From Lactifluus volemus (lineage: Eukaryota > Basidiomycota > Agaricomycetes > Russulales > Russulaceae), in the NCBI GenBank assembly GCA_022376515.1, contig WTXI01000008.1, forward strand, positions 248,001 through 312,000: a DNA stretch of 64,000 bases. The letters are read 5' to 3'. The notes under the pieces are model-generated. The model was given only the letters and a program-made list of their open reading frames with translations. It did not search any database and was not told the origin of the DNA. Below are positions 53,216 through 64,000 of the stretch, piece after piece; the stretch's first letter is position 1; every line of letters starts with the position of its first letter. Position numbers and translations under genes: made by a program.

Positions 53216-54200
53216 TGGGCACTGTCAATGTCTACAGGCCTCAATGCAGCCTTGAGATTCTGTTGCAAAGAGTTTGCAGTAGTGAAGACATCTGAGATGG
53301 GAACTGTTGGGGCATAATACTGTAAGCACCCTCAATGTTTCTGTTCATTAATTTGAACTCACAATTTTGTGCCTGTGTCTCATAGTCTCACAGCTCTATG
53401 TCAGACCTTCTGATTACAGAGTGGGAATTAGATCTGGCCTGAGAGGGTGGCAGCACCTCAGCTGAGAACTGGTTATTGTTGGTATCATTTCCTTCTTCTT
53501 AGTCTCAAGATGAGTAGCTGCACAAGTGTGATTAGAGATGATCTGCTGCAAGTGTAATTGTCACTGACCATTCTTTCTAGTAGGTGTTTCACATGGGCAG
53601 GGATCTTTTCCATCAGGTGAGCCCAACAGTTGGCTTGCAGTCAAGTGTAGTGCTAAAGGCATCATCTGGTGAGGTACTTGATTTGTGATGATTGTACTTA
53701 CCATTTTGAAGAGGATAGATGCATCATGGTGTGTTAGGATTCACTAATATAAACTTCTTTAAGTCAACTGTTGAGAAAGAATATAAGTGAAGTGGTCAAA
53801 TATCTTGTACAATAACTCACTCCAGTATGAGCAGCTTGTGGTGAAGCACATGATGCTAGGGCATCCATAGTTGGGGCTCTGAAGAGACTTTGGCACACAA
53901 AACTGGGCAGAATAGTCCCTACCAGTGAGAAGCCCACAGAAGCACATCAGCAAATCCCAGCAACACCTCTGGTGGTATGTGCTGAGATCACACATGGTGA
54001 TGCACTTGCCACTGGGCTCCTTAGGGCTGTAGTATAGAAGTGTGAGTACATATGCACATGTAGGAAGATAACTTGGACCTACTATGGGACTGGCTTCAGC
54101 GGAAGGCCTTTACCCACAAATGACCCAATGAATGTTGCATTGCAAAGGCTTCTCTTCAACTCCTTGAAAATAGGTTATACACCTTGCAAGAGAGAGTCTG
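53216..54200. other. About 1 kb without a supported gene
   Basis: CpG-poor. The only open frame of note (53759-53995, minus) is Cys-rich without a recognisable domain. 54060-54200 may be the upstream part of the gypsy remnant that follows. Confidence 0.35.
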
Positions 54201-54640
54201 GGGTGTGTTGGGCATGCCAGCATTTGACATAGTGGAAACCTCACAGTACACAAGTGAGGCAATCCTCTACCAACCCAATGAAAACCAAAAGCTGCACCCA
54301 GTAGGATACTACTCTTGAATGTTTAATCAAGCTGAAAGAAACTACAACATTCATGATTGAGAACTACTGGCAATGATCTGAGGCTCAGAATATTGGCAAC
54401 ATCTTCTATTAAGCTCCCCACACATCATTATAGTTGTCAGTGATCATGCCAATCTAGAATACTATTGGGAAGCCCATAAGATCAACTGAAGAGTGGTGTG
54501 CTATATCCTAAAACTGGCAAAATACAATATGAAGATCATACACCACCCCAGAAAGACCAACAAGGCTGATTCCTTGTCCGAATGACCAGGGTGCAATCAA
54601 GGTGAAAAAGACCACAAGAATGTGTTAGACCCAGAAAGAT
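54201..54640 (+). pseudogene. Ty3/gypsy RNase H fragment
   Basis: The plus frame reads VETSQYTSEAILYQPNENQK, LHPVGYYS, NYNIHD, LLAMI, YWQHLLLSSPHIIIVVSDHA, NLEYYWEAHKIN and KIIHHPRKTNKADSLS, the order of gypsy RNase H through to its linker. Several stops. It is unrelated in orientation to the large gypsy at 35-45 kb and represents a different element. Confidence 0.82.
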
Positions 54641-55019
54641 GGTGGCATGCCAGACTCATAAAGCATAGAGATAATGAAAATGCTGAGGATGAGTCAGTGG
54701 GAGTGAAAACACTCATAGATTGAAAACCAACTTGAGGACAAGTCAGTGGGAGTGAAAATGCTAAGTCCCCAGGGTAAAACTACAGGTATATATATACAGT
54801 TGAATGTGTGGCTGACTATAATTTATGTATGTTTGCTAAGTTCTCGAAGAATCAACATACATATCATAACTACCTATTTGGGGTTCTGAGTCTGTCTGAA
54901 GCTTTCTACAAATCCAATATAATGAAATGCAAAAGGTAATCCTCACTCCAAGATAAGCAGGACAAGATCCCACTGTATCTAACAGATGTATCTAACAGAT
55001 AATGCCCTCCTCCATCGTC
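54641..55019. other. Unassigned spacer next to the copia remnant
   Basis: Holds a TATATATA stretch near 54787 and two copies of a GTCAGTGGGAGTGAAAA word near 54692 and 54740. No gene. Confidence 0.3.
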
Positions 55020-56985
55020 CTATTAATTAGCTCTCTCAGCGACCCCATTCTGCTGTGGACGATTCCTAGCTGTGTGCTGCCTCTGGATGCCATGATCAAT
55101 GCAGAAGTTGTCAAACTCCCTAGACATGTACTCCCCTCCCTTGTCATCTCTAAGCGTCCCAATCCTCTGTCCTGTGACACTCTCTGCCCATGCCTTGAAC
55201 TGTCTGAAGGCAGAGAATGTCTCAGATTTGCACTTCAACAGATAGACAGCCTTAAAGCAAGAGAAGTCATCAATGAAAGCAACCCAGTAGCAAAATCCCT
55301 GATGAGTTGACACCTTCACAGGTCCATGGAGATCACTGTGGATAAGTTGGAGGGGTCTAGATGCTCTAGAGGTCAATGGAGAGAACGGATCTGAGTGCAT
55401 CTTGCCAGCTTTGCAGGCTTCACATACCGGATCAGGATCAGCTTGAGAATCAAGCTTGAATCCAGTCACCAGGTCACCTGAGAGCAGCTTCTTGACCCCA
55501 GCAAGGTGTTGGTGACAGAGGCGTCGATGCCAAAGGTCCCAGTCCATAGAGAGAGTGGTAGAAGATGAGAGGGACGCAAATTGCTCCACTGGAAGTGTTT
55601 CCCCAGCCAGAAATGCAGCATTTGAAGAAGTGTCCACCTTTGCCTGAATGACAGTGTGTCCATCCCTGATGAAGTTGAGGGTGTCCCTCACAATAGAGAT
55701 AGTGAAAGAGCAATGCATTGTGAGATATAGGACAGAGAACAGATTACTGGAGAGGGAGGGAACATATAGCACATTTGTGAACTCTAGAGGTGCCATCTCC
55801 TGCCCATCCACCACAGGATTGAAGTAAACTGACCCAACACCTTCAGAATACAGCACAGATCCATCAGCTAGGCGAATGGGGGATCCTGTGGGGCACCAAA
55901 TTTTGCAGCCAATGACGGTTGAATGTCATATGAGCTGAGGTGCCAGTGTCTGCATTCCAGGAGGTGTGAGAATGAGAAATGGGTGTGGCAGAGAAGAGAG
56001 CACTTGCAGAGGCAATGGAAGTGTTCTGAGGCACAGCAGGAGCAGACTGAGAGTGAGTGGAAGCAGGGGCAGCAGTAGAGGGCAAGGGAGAGCCAAATTG
56101 ACGAGTCAACTTCTTCTTGAGAAAGCATTTGGCCTCAATATGGCCAAGGTGAGAGCAGAAGTCACATTTGGGGCGAGTGAAGGCCCTATTCTGTGAGTTT
56201 TGAGGAGAGGTGGATTGGGAAGGAAGGGAGAACGCCTGGGAAGGCTTGGAGGACGATCTGGGTGCAGTAGATGATGCAGAGAAGGCAGAGGTGGTCCCAG
56301 AGAGGTTTGAACATGTCTGATCCATGTTTCTGAGTGACTGGATGACAGATGGCTTGTCAAACTTGTCCAGGACAGAGATAGTGCGCACAACATCGTCAAT
56401 GGAGTGTGGGAGTGCCCTAATGGTGGCCATGACTGCCAGTTCATCATAGAGGTCATCCAGAGTGAAGGAAGAGGGGGACTCTAGGGGCTCTGAGTTGTCT
56501 TTCTGGATGGAAAAGAGGGTGTGATAGGCATTGAAGCGAGGGGCAGTCCTCTGTTGGATGATCCAGGATGAAAGAGGCCTTCAGAACATCCCAAATCTTG
56601 ATAGGGTCATCCTCACAGTCCCTAATGAGCACCTTGACATCATGAGTCATAGCAGTCTTCAGTGCACCAGCAGCCCTCTCAGCCTTAATCTCCCATCTCT
56701 CCAACTTCTCCTCATCCACAGCAACAGCAGGGGTGATGACTTGGCCCTGGGAGTCTCTGATCTTGAGATTTGGAGCTGGTTTCTTCTCCTGGCCTGAAAC
56801 AAGGCGCCAGAGACCATTGAGTTAAAGCCAGGACTTGATATCATCAGCCTAAAGTCAATAGGTTTCGCTTGTAAGAGGAGAAATGGAGGAAATGGAGGAT
56901 TCCTTGGTAGAGGACATGGTGTAGGGACTGCAGTGGAGAGAATGAGACTGAAAGCCCCCAAACTCCATCCACTGCAGTAAAGGCA
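55020..56985 (-). pseudogene. Copia Gag, protease and integrase remnant
   Basis: Minus strand. Gag start near 56917 (MSSTKESSISSIS), Gag helices (EKLERWEIKAERAAGALKTA, DDLYDELAVMATIRALP), a CCHC knuckle (CDFCSHLGHIEAKC), the protease region (TSWNADTGTSAHMT) and GAG-preintegrase (DLWHRRLCHQHLAGVKKLL). Then the integrase core follows (LIHSDLHGPVKVSTHQG, GTLRDDKGGEYMSREF and PQQNGVAERAN), with the catalytic Asp residues and final Glu visible. The reading frame is broken between 55864 and 55856 and in Gag. RT and RNase H are not attached. The part right of 55895 is repeated inverted at 62.9-64 kb. Confidence 0.87.
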
Positions 56986-56992
56986 AACCTGA

Positions 56993-57342
56993 CTAAGCAT
57001 ATACTACATAAAGAAGGCAAACAGTCACAGAAGGGCCAGACTCAGAGCCAAGAGACATCTGGCTAGACCCAAGAAAGGCTTGGTAGGAAGTGGAATCAGA
57101 GGGAGTAGATGTGGTGATCCTGTTGGTGACATGAATGAATGAAGCCAAAGCCTCTTCCCAGAATGAAGGTGGCATTCCAGACTCATAAAGCATAGAGATA
57201 AGTCCTTTATCCATTGTCTTATTAGCCCCCTCAGCAACCCCATTCTGCTGTGGATGATTCCTAGCTGTGTGCTGCCTCTGGATGCCATGGTCAATGTAGA
57301 AGTTGTCAAACTCCCTAGACATGTAGTCCCCTCCCTTATCAT
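56993..57342 (-). pseudogene. Copia integrase C-terminal fragment
   Basis: Minus strand: MSREFDNFYIDHGIQRQHTA, HPQQNGVAEGANKTMDKGL and SFWEEALASFIHVTNRI, the end of a copia integrase core. It partly duplicates 55020-55150 and lies upstream of Gag, so the element is rearranged. Confidence 0.82.
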
Positions 57343-57343
57343 G

Positions 57344-57560
57344 TTATTTGGGCTACTGTAGTGACATGTCAGCCCAACGCTTCTTTGACTGTTTGCCTCC
57401 CTTATTTAGTATATGCTTAGTCAGGCTTGCCTTTACTGCAGTGGACGGAGTTTTGGGGACTTCAGTCTCATTCTCTCCACTGCAGGTCAGTTGTTATCAT
57501 TGTCTTTGGTCAATATATACACCTTCACAGGGCCATGAAGATCACTGTGGACAAGTTGAA
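57344..57560 (+). repeat. Copia LTR/leader-like repeat
   Basis: Begins TGTTATTTGGGCTACTGTAG and includes TATATGCTTAGTCAGGCTTG and TTCTCTCCACTGCAGGTCAG. Copies of this segment recur at 58840-59085 (minus), 61142-61400 (plus) and 62335-62551 (minus), with partial copies at 56930-57010 and 62886-62970. This pattern, next to Gag starts, suggests an LTR or leader, but exact ends are not fixed. Confidence 0.55.
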
Positions 57561-57679
57561 GGGGTCTAGATGCTCTAGAGGTCAAAGGTGGGACAGATCT
57601 GAGTGGATCTTGCTGACTTTATAGGCTTCATATACTAGATCAGAATCAGCTTGAGATCTATCAGCTAGGTGATTGGGGA

Positions 57680-58457
57680 TTCTATATGGCACCAGATTTC
57701 TCAGCCAATGATGGTTGAATGTTATATGAGCTAAGGTGCCAATGTCTGCATTTAAAGAGGTGTAAGAATGAGGAACAGGTGTGGTAAAGAAAAGGGCACT
57801 GCAGAGGCAATGGAAGTGTTCTGAGGCACAGAAGGAGCAGCCTGAGGATTAGTGGAAGCAGGGACAGCATCAGAAAATGGACAAGGGAGAGCCAAATTGA
57901 TGAATCAACTTCTCTTTGAGGAAGCATTTGGCCTCTACATGGCCAAGATGAGAGCAGAAGTCAGACTTGTGGTGAGTGGAGGCCCTACTCTAAGTTCTGA
58001 GAAAAAATGGACTGGGAAGGCTTAGAGGACAATCTGGGCACAGTAGATGATGTAGAGAAGGCAGAGGTGGTCCCAGAGAGGTTTAAATTGTCTGATTCAT
58101 ATATCTGAGTAACTAGATCACAGATAGCTTGTCAAACTTGTTACCACCTTGTTGATAAGGGAGTCTAGGGACTTGGTAACTGTCTTTTTGGATGGAAAGG
58201 AGGGTGTAGTAGGCATTAAAGTAAGGGTCAATCCCCTGTTGGATGAAAGAGGTCTTAAGAATGTCCCAAATATTGATAAGCTTGTTCTCACAGTCCCTAA
58301 TGAGTACCTTGACATTATGACTCATAGCAGTCTTCAGTGCACCAGCAGCCCTCTCAGCCTTGATCTTCCATCTCTCTAACTTCTCTTCATTTACAGCAAC
58401 AGTAGGGGGTGATGACTTGCTTGGCCTTAGAAGTCGGGTTTTGGAGCTGGTTTCTTC
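57680..58457 (-). pseudogene. Second, more decayed copia Gag copy
   Basis: Minus strand: MSHNVKVLIRDCENKLINIW and AYYTLLSIQKDSYQ match the Gag at 55864-56720 with further stops and deletions. The knuckle and protease regions are barely recognisable. Confidence 0.72.
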
Positions 58458-59928
58458 TTCTGGCCTGAAAAAAATTGCCAGAGACCATTAAGCTGGAGCC
58501 AGAACTTGATATCATTAGCCTAAAGTTGATAACTTTTGTTGATGAGGTGAAATGGAGGAAATAAATGACAACTACTGACCTGTAGGGGAGAGAAGTAAAG
58601 GTGAACCTGACTAAGCATATACTAAATAAGGAACTCAAATAGTAAACTGTTGGGTTAATACTACAGTATTACAAATAACAAATAAAACAACAGAGAAAGG
58701 ATTTACCTTTTTGCTTGATGAGTTTAGGGTCTTCATAAGTCTGGGGTTTCACCTTTATTCTAGGGAGAGAGTTTGGCCTTGTTCATTTATGTCAGCAATA
58801 GGATCACTACTTCTACTCTTCACCAAGCCTTTCTGTCAAGAATTGAACTGTCAAGGGCCCTTGAGTCACAGAGGACCAAGGGAACTGCAACAAAGAGCAT
58901 AAGACTAATATTGACCAAAAACAATGATAACTACTGACCTGCAATGGAGAGAATGAGACTAAAGGCCCCAAATCTCTGTCCACTGTAGTAAAGGCAAGCC
59001 TAACTAAGCATATACTAAATTAGGAACATAAATAGCCACAGAAGTGTTGGGCTGACACTACAGTAGCACAAATAACACTAGTACACTTACTGGCTGGCTG
59101 CCACAAATTCTGTCAAGTTGAATGTGTCCTAATCATATTCTATTGTTGAGTGCTTTTCTTGGTTTTTTACACAAACATAATAATGACAAAAAAATAACTA
59201 ATTAGGCTATATTGCTTGAAACATTATAATGGCCTTGCACAAACTACTGGGAAGCATTATAATAAGCTTACATGGACTATTGTTTTTTGCATAATCAATG
59301 TATTACTGAACTCTCTCTGTCAACACTACTAACAAATCCACCTTGACTATGCCTCTGTTTTAATGTCAGAACTCTCTCAGCTTATCAAGGAACACTCCCT
59401 CTGCCTTACAGATATTATTAATTACCTTTAAAGAGCTGGAGGAAGGTCTGGCAATGATACCCAGGATTCTGGTCACCCAAGGCTTCTGGTGCTCTTTCTC
59501 TGCATCAGTAATTTCACAGATTTCTTGCCAACTTTTTGGGCTTGTCACAAGCTGACAAGTTCAACAAGAATGGCAAGACGACAAGGTACTAAAATATTTT
59601 TTTAACTATTGTATATATTTGCGTTGTGTGTGCTAGTACAGTGTGGCCAGCACGGCCCTCACCCCATAGTTTTGCTTAGACTTCCTGAAACTTGGTACCA
59701 TAGATGTCATATAAGCCAGCCCTGAGAAGTAACTCTCAGACACTGGCATGAGGATGCACATCTGGAGAACCCTCTCAACGTTGGAGCTGTGTATGCCAAC
59801 TGCTACACATGTGCACACGCTCAGTGGTGAGGTGAATCTGGGTGTCCAATGGCATGGAGAAAGGCTTGGGGCCTTCCAAGTTTCACCTCGATTTAATGCT
59901 AAGCAAAATAATTGAAATCTATGAATTC
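58458..59928. other. Spacer of the inverted repeat with copia leader debris
   Basis: 58540-58670 and 58840-59085 are diverged copies of the LTR/leader repeat. 59090-59928 has no recognised gene; a minus frame at 59366-59548 has no domain. Confidence 0.45.
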
Positions 59929-61140
59929 TTATGACAAAAATTTGTGAGTATGGTGGTCAATGACATTGTTAACGAAATATGAACAAAAGACATCAAGGGA
60001 ATCATAAAATTTAAGCTCTCCTGGTATGAATGAAGTTCTGTAAACTGGAAGCAGGTGTGCCACTCTTGCTACACAGTCTAGGTGAACAACCAAAAGGGTG
60101 TGATGCCCATTACTTGTCAATTCCGGCTGTACCACCCACATGCCCATATTTTTGTCAGGTACATTACCTGGCATAAACCAATGAATGGGAATGCAAGGAA
60201 AGCATTTATCTCTAAACATAAACAAGAAAAAAAGAAGCACATGGCCAATGGTCATGCCATACATTGGATCGGAATCTGGGCCTGTTTTGATGAATATAGT
60301 GTCATATCGCACATATTTACCATGCCAATTTGGGTAGGAGCGTATCTGCTCCCAATACTTACCACTGGCTCCACATAGGTCACTTGGTGAAAAAAATCAG
60401 GCAATAGCAGAATGGTAAATGACAATATGACCCATAAAGTCTGGGCAATCCTTGATATCGGCATCAGCAGGTGAAACTTCGGAGTCTGCATTGATTTGTT
60501 CATATAAGAACTGATGAAAGGCCACTGGGAATTGAGGTTGATTGATGTGAACTGCAAGGGATCTGAGGGATTGTAGATAGCCTCCCTCTGTCATGATTCT
60601 TGTCAGTGAGCCAACTGGAATGTCATCATGACAAGAATATTAGGGAACGCACCAGAGGTCTGAGCTAGCTCAACTGAGGACAAGGATTTGGGACCTGTGG
60701 CCAGGCCTTGGTTGGCACCTATCATCCCAAGCGTTGTAAGTATCTGACATGCCACTGCTAGCTTGTCCAGCCAGCAATTTGTCCGTAGCATTTGTGCCAG
60801 AGCTTGGAAGTGGCTTGAATGCCACCAGGGTGCCTTGACTGCCTTAATGTGCTTTGACTCGGTTATTGATGAACACAACCCATTTGGTGATCCAAAGAGA
60901 TGGATGGAGCGTACATAATGCTTGAGTGAGTGCTGTTGTGGGAGTAATATTTGGTCTCCTGTGACTCCAGCTGTGCCAATGAATATTTCTCTGTGAACAT
61001 GGAACCGGGCCAGGGTGCTCTCCAGTTTCCTGAGCCCTTCATCGGTGATAGCGTTGTGCTGGGCAATGTAGCAGAAATTGAGGAAAGCAGAAAGACATTT
61101 AACCATCGCTTCTGGCACATGGCCCACAATTGCAGCTAAA
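59929..61140 (-). pseudogene. Plavaka/CMC-type transposase, C-terminal part
   Basis: Minus strand from 61129: HVPEAMVKCLSAFLNFCYIA, LARFHVHREIF, QHSLKHYVRSIHLFGSPNG, LCSSITESKHIKAVKAPWW and QMLRTNCWLDKLA. After a frame change near 60600 come MGHIVIYHSAIA, TIFIKTGPDSDPMYGMTIG, RVLLFF-like HVLLFFLF, MGMWVVQPE, VVHLDCVARVAHLLPVYRTS and YFVNNVIDHHTHKFL. This is the conserved C-terminal region of Plavaka transposases, a CACTA/CMC-related group common in basidiomycetes. The N-terminal and most catalytic parts are gone; copia leader sequence begins where it breaks off near 61142. Confidence 0.85.
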
Positions 61141-61141
61141 T

Positions 61142-61400
61142 ATACCTGTTATTTGGGCTACTGTAATGTCAGCCCAACGGTTCTGTGACTATTTGCCTTC
61201 CTTATTTAGTATATGCTTAGTCAGGCTTGCCTTTACAGCAGCGGACGGAGTTTTGGGGACTTCAGTCTCATTCTCTTCACTGCAGGTCAGTTCTTATCAT
61301 TGTCTTTGGTCAATATAGTCTCATTCTCTCCACTGCAGTCTCCTTGGTCCTCTGTGACTCAAGGGCCCTTCACAGCTCCAGCTAAAACAGGTTATGGGCC
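61142..61400 (+). repeat. Copia LTR/leader-like repeat
   Basis: Starts near 61149 with TGTTATTTGGGCTACTGTAA, followed by the same sequence blocks as 57344-57560 and by CTTGGTCCTCTGTGACTCAA, also seen (inverted) near 58860. It abuts the truncated Plavaka transposase. Confidence 0.55.
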
Positions 61401-61439
61401 CTGCCCTGGTCTCTGGCGTCTTGTCTCAGGCCAGGAGAA

Positions 61440-62340
61440 GAAACCAGCTCCAAAACCCGACTTCTAAGGCCAAGCAAGTCATCACCCCCTACTGTTGCTG
61501 TAAATGAAGAGAAGTTAGAGAGATGGAAGATCAAGGCTGAGAGGGCTGCTGGTGCACTGAAGACTGCTATGAGTCATAATGTCAAGGTACTCATTAGGGA
61601 CTGTGAGAACAAGCTTATCAATATTTGGGACATTCTTAAGACCTCTTTCATCCAACAGGGGATTGACCCTTACTTTAATGCCTACTACACCCTCCTTTCC
61701 ATCCAAAAAGACAGTTACCAAGTCCCTAGACTCCCTTATCAACAAGGTGGTAACAAGTTTGACAAGCTATCTGTGATCTAGTTACTCAGATATATGAATC
61801 AGACAATTTAAACCTCTCTGGGACCACCTCTGCCTTCTCTACATCATCTACTGTGCCCAGATTGTCCTCTAAGCCTTCCCAGTCCATTTTTTCTCAGAAC
61901 TTAGAGTAGGGCCTCCACTCACCACAAGTCTGACTTCTGCTCTCATCTTGGCCATGTAGAGGCCAAATGCTTCCTCAAAGAGAAGTTGATTCATCAATTT
62001 GGCTCTCCCTTGTCCATTTTCTGATGCTGTCCCTGCTTCCACTAATCCTCAGGCTGCTCCTTCTGTGCCTCAGAACACTTCCATTGCCTCTGCAGTGCCC
62101 TTTTCTTTACCACACCTGTTCCTCATTCTTACACCTCTTTAAATGCAGACATTGGCACCTTAGCTCATATAACATTCAACCATCATTGGCTGAGAAATCT
62201 GGTGCCATATAGAATCCCCAATCACCTAGCTGATAGATCTCAAGCTGATTCTGATCTAGTATATGAAGCCTATAAAGTCAGCAAGATCCACTCAGATCTG
62301 TCCCACCTTTTGACCTCTAGAGCATCTAGACCCCTTCAAC
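61440..62340 (+). pseudogene. Decayed copia Gag (mirror copy)
   Basis: Plus-strand equivalent of 57680-58457, with identical open fragments such as MSHNVKVLIRDCENKLINIW. It shares the same stops, so both arms derive from one already decayed sequence. Confidence 0.75.
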
Positions 62341-62552
62341 TTGTCCACAGTGATCTTCATGGCCCTGTGAAGGTGTATATATTGACCAAAGACAATGATA
62401 ACAACTGACCTGCAGTGGAGAGAATGAGACTGAAGTCCCCAAAACTCCGTCCACTGCAGTAAAGGCAAGCCTGACTAAGCATATACTAAATAAGGGAGGC
62501 AAACAGTCAAAGAAGCGTTGGGCTGACATGTCACTACAGTAGCCCAAATAAC

Positions 62553-62885
62553 ATGATAAGGGAGGGGACTACATGTCTAGGGAGTTTGACAACTTCTACA
62601 TTGACCATGGCATCCAGAGGCAGCACACAGCTAGGAATCATCCACAGCAGAATGGGGTTGCTGAGGGGGCTAATAAGACAATGGATAAAGGACTTATCTC
62701 TATGCTTTATGAGTCTGGAATGCCACCTTCATTCTGGGAAGAGGCTTTGGCTTCATTCATTCATGTCACCAACAGGATCACCACATCTACTCCCTCTGAT
62801 TCCACTTCCTACCAAGCCTTTCTTGGGTCTAGCCAGATGTCTCTTGGCTCTGAGTCTGGCCCTTCTGTGACTGTTTGCCTTCTTT
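62553..62885 (+). pseudogene. Copia integrase fragment (mirror copy)
   Basis: Plus-strand equivalent of 56993-57342, with the same HPQQNGVAEGAN segment. Confidence 0.82.
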
Positions 62886-62977
62886 ATGTAGTATATGCTT
62901 AGTCAGGTTTGCCTTTACTGCAGTGGATGGAGTTTGGGGGCTTTCAGTCTCATTCTCTCCACTGCAGTCCCTACACC

Positions 62978-64000
62978 ATGTCCTCTACCAAGGAATCCTC
63001 CATTTCCTCCATTTCTCCTCTTACAAGCGAAACCTATTGACTTTAGGCTGATGATATCAAGTCCTGGCTTTAACTCAATGGTCTCTGGCGCCTTGTTTCA
63101 GGCCAGGAGAAGAAACCAGCTCCAAATCTCAAGATCAGAGACTCCCAGGGCCAAGTCATCACCCCTGCTGTTGCTGTGGATGAGGAGAAGTTGGAGAGAT
63201 GGGAGATTAAGGCTGAGAGGGCTGCTGGTGCACTGAAGACTGCTATGACTCATGATGTCAAGGTGCTCATTAGGGACTGTGAGGATGACCCTATCAAGAT
63301 TTGGGATGTTCTGAAGGCCTCTTTCATCCTGGATCATCCAACAGAGGACTGCCCCTCGCTTCAATGCCTATCACACCCTCTTTTCCATCCAGAAAGACAA
63401 CTCAGAGCCCCTAGAGTCCCCCTCTTCCTTCACTCTGGATGACCTCTATGATGAACTGGCAGTCATGGCCACCATTAGGGCACTCCCACACTCCATTGAC
63501 GATGTTGTGCGCACTATCTCTGTCCTGGACAAGTTTGACAAGCCATCTGTCATCCAGTCACTCAGAAACATGGATCAGACATGTTCAAACCTCTCTGGGA
63601 CCACCTCTGCCTTCTCTGCATCATCTACTGCACCCAGATCGTCCTCCAAGCCTTCCCAGGCGTTCTCCCTTCCTTCCCAATCCACCTCTCCTCAAAACTC
63701 ACAGAATAGGGCCTTCACTCGCCCCAAATGTGACTTCTGCTCTCACCTTGGCCATATTGAGGCCAAATGCTTTCTCAAGAAGAAGTTGACTCGTCAATTT
63801 GGCTCTCCCTTGCCCTCTACTGCTGCCCCTGCTTCCACTCACTCTCAGTCTGCTCCTGCTGTGCCTCAGAACACTTCCATTGCCTCTGCAAGTGCTCTCT
63901 TCTCTGCCACACCCATTTCTCATTCTCACACCTCCTGGAATGCAGACACTGGCACCTCAGCTCATATGACATTCAACCGTCATTGGCTGCAAAATTTGGT
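62978..64000 (+). pseudogene. Copia Gag to protease start (mirror copy, cut by window end)
   Basis: ATG at 62978 begins MSSTKESSISSIS and soon meets a TGA. The Gag helices, the CDFCSHLGHIEAKC knuckle and the start of the protease region follow up to the last base. Equivalent to 55895-56917 on the other arm. Confidence 0.82.

Larger units (their letters stand above)
55895..58457 (+). repeat. Left arm of a large inverted repeat (at least 2.56 kb)
   Basis: Mirrored at 61437-64000 with constant coordinate sums (119895, shifting to 119894 after a 1-nt indel near 57600). All longer open frames recur with identical translations in the mirror arm. The right arm reaches the window edge, so the repeat may be longer. 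Confidence 0.93.
61437..64000 (-). repeat. Right arm of the large inverted repeat
   Basis: Mirror image of 55895-58457; it runs off the window at 64000. Homology continues inward for a few tens of bases at lower similarity, because both inner flanks are copia leader/Gag sequence. Confidence 0.93.

Overview
The window is nuclear DNA of a basidiomycete fungus, most likely an agaricomycete. The evidence is three host genes split by many 46-110 nt introns, and a transposon mix (Ty1/copia, Ty3/gypsy with chromodomain, Tad-like LINE, Plavaka/CMC, hAT-like, Tc1/mariner-like) typical of that class. No bacterial-type operons, CRISPR arrays, rRNA or intact tRNA genes were seen.

Region 1 (1-8.1 kb) is gene-dense host chromosome. 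It holds a Cla4-type p21-activated kinase (minus), mitochondrial ribosomal protein uS19m (minus) and, divergently, a trehalose-synthase-complex protein (plus). The last has both enzyme domains degenerate, a GC-AG intron and one apparent 1-nt frameshift.

Region 2 (8.1-17.6 kb) is a patchwork. It contains TGGGTA-rich repeats, a tRNA-derived SINE-like unit, inverted copies of a TTAAGC-rich repeat, and a decayed copia polymerase in three pieces. A 655-bp hAT-like MITE with an 8-bp target duplication lies in that copia. A GC-rich island carries the C-terminal part of an AGC/PDK1-like kinase and a second host-like fragment.

Region 3 (17.7-26.9 kb) has a LINE with a nearly intact reverse transcriptase ORF and a TAATG stop/start junction between ORF1 and ORF2. 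It is followed by a 172-bp palindromic MITE, a decayed intron-containing gene and a transposase fragment.

Region 4 (26.99-30.94 kb) is a young copia element. Its two 356-bp LTRs look identical, the target duplication is GGGCA, and one 1047-codon ORF is open, but the integrase core is absent.

Region 5 (31-54 kb) is an old, CpG-poor nest. A gypsy chromovirus on the minus strand is interrupted by two solo LTRs, by a 3.96-kb Tc1/mariner-like element and by a palindromic MITE; another palindromic MITE sits inside the mariner-like element. Further right are a third solo LTR, tandem repeats, a second SINE-like unit and a decayed unrecognised ORF family.

Region 6 (54-64 kb) is scrambled copia and gypsy debris. 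Two arms of at least 2.56 kb form a near-perfect inverted repeat, running to the window edge, around a decayed Plavaka transposase.

The main new-looking signal is a family of elements ending in CATCAGGAAAACC. It comprises five 172-bp near-perfect palindromes, three of them identical by eye, with 2-3 bp target duplications and arm-symmetric variants, plus at least one 1.66-kb relative with the same ends and a 2-bp duplication.
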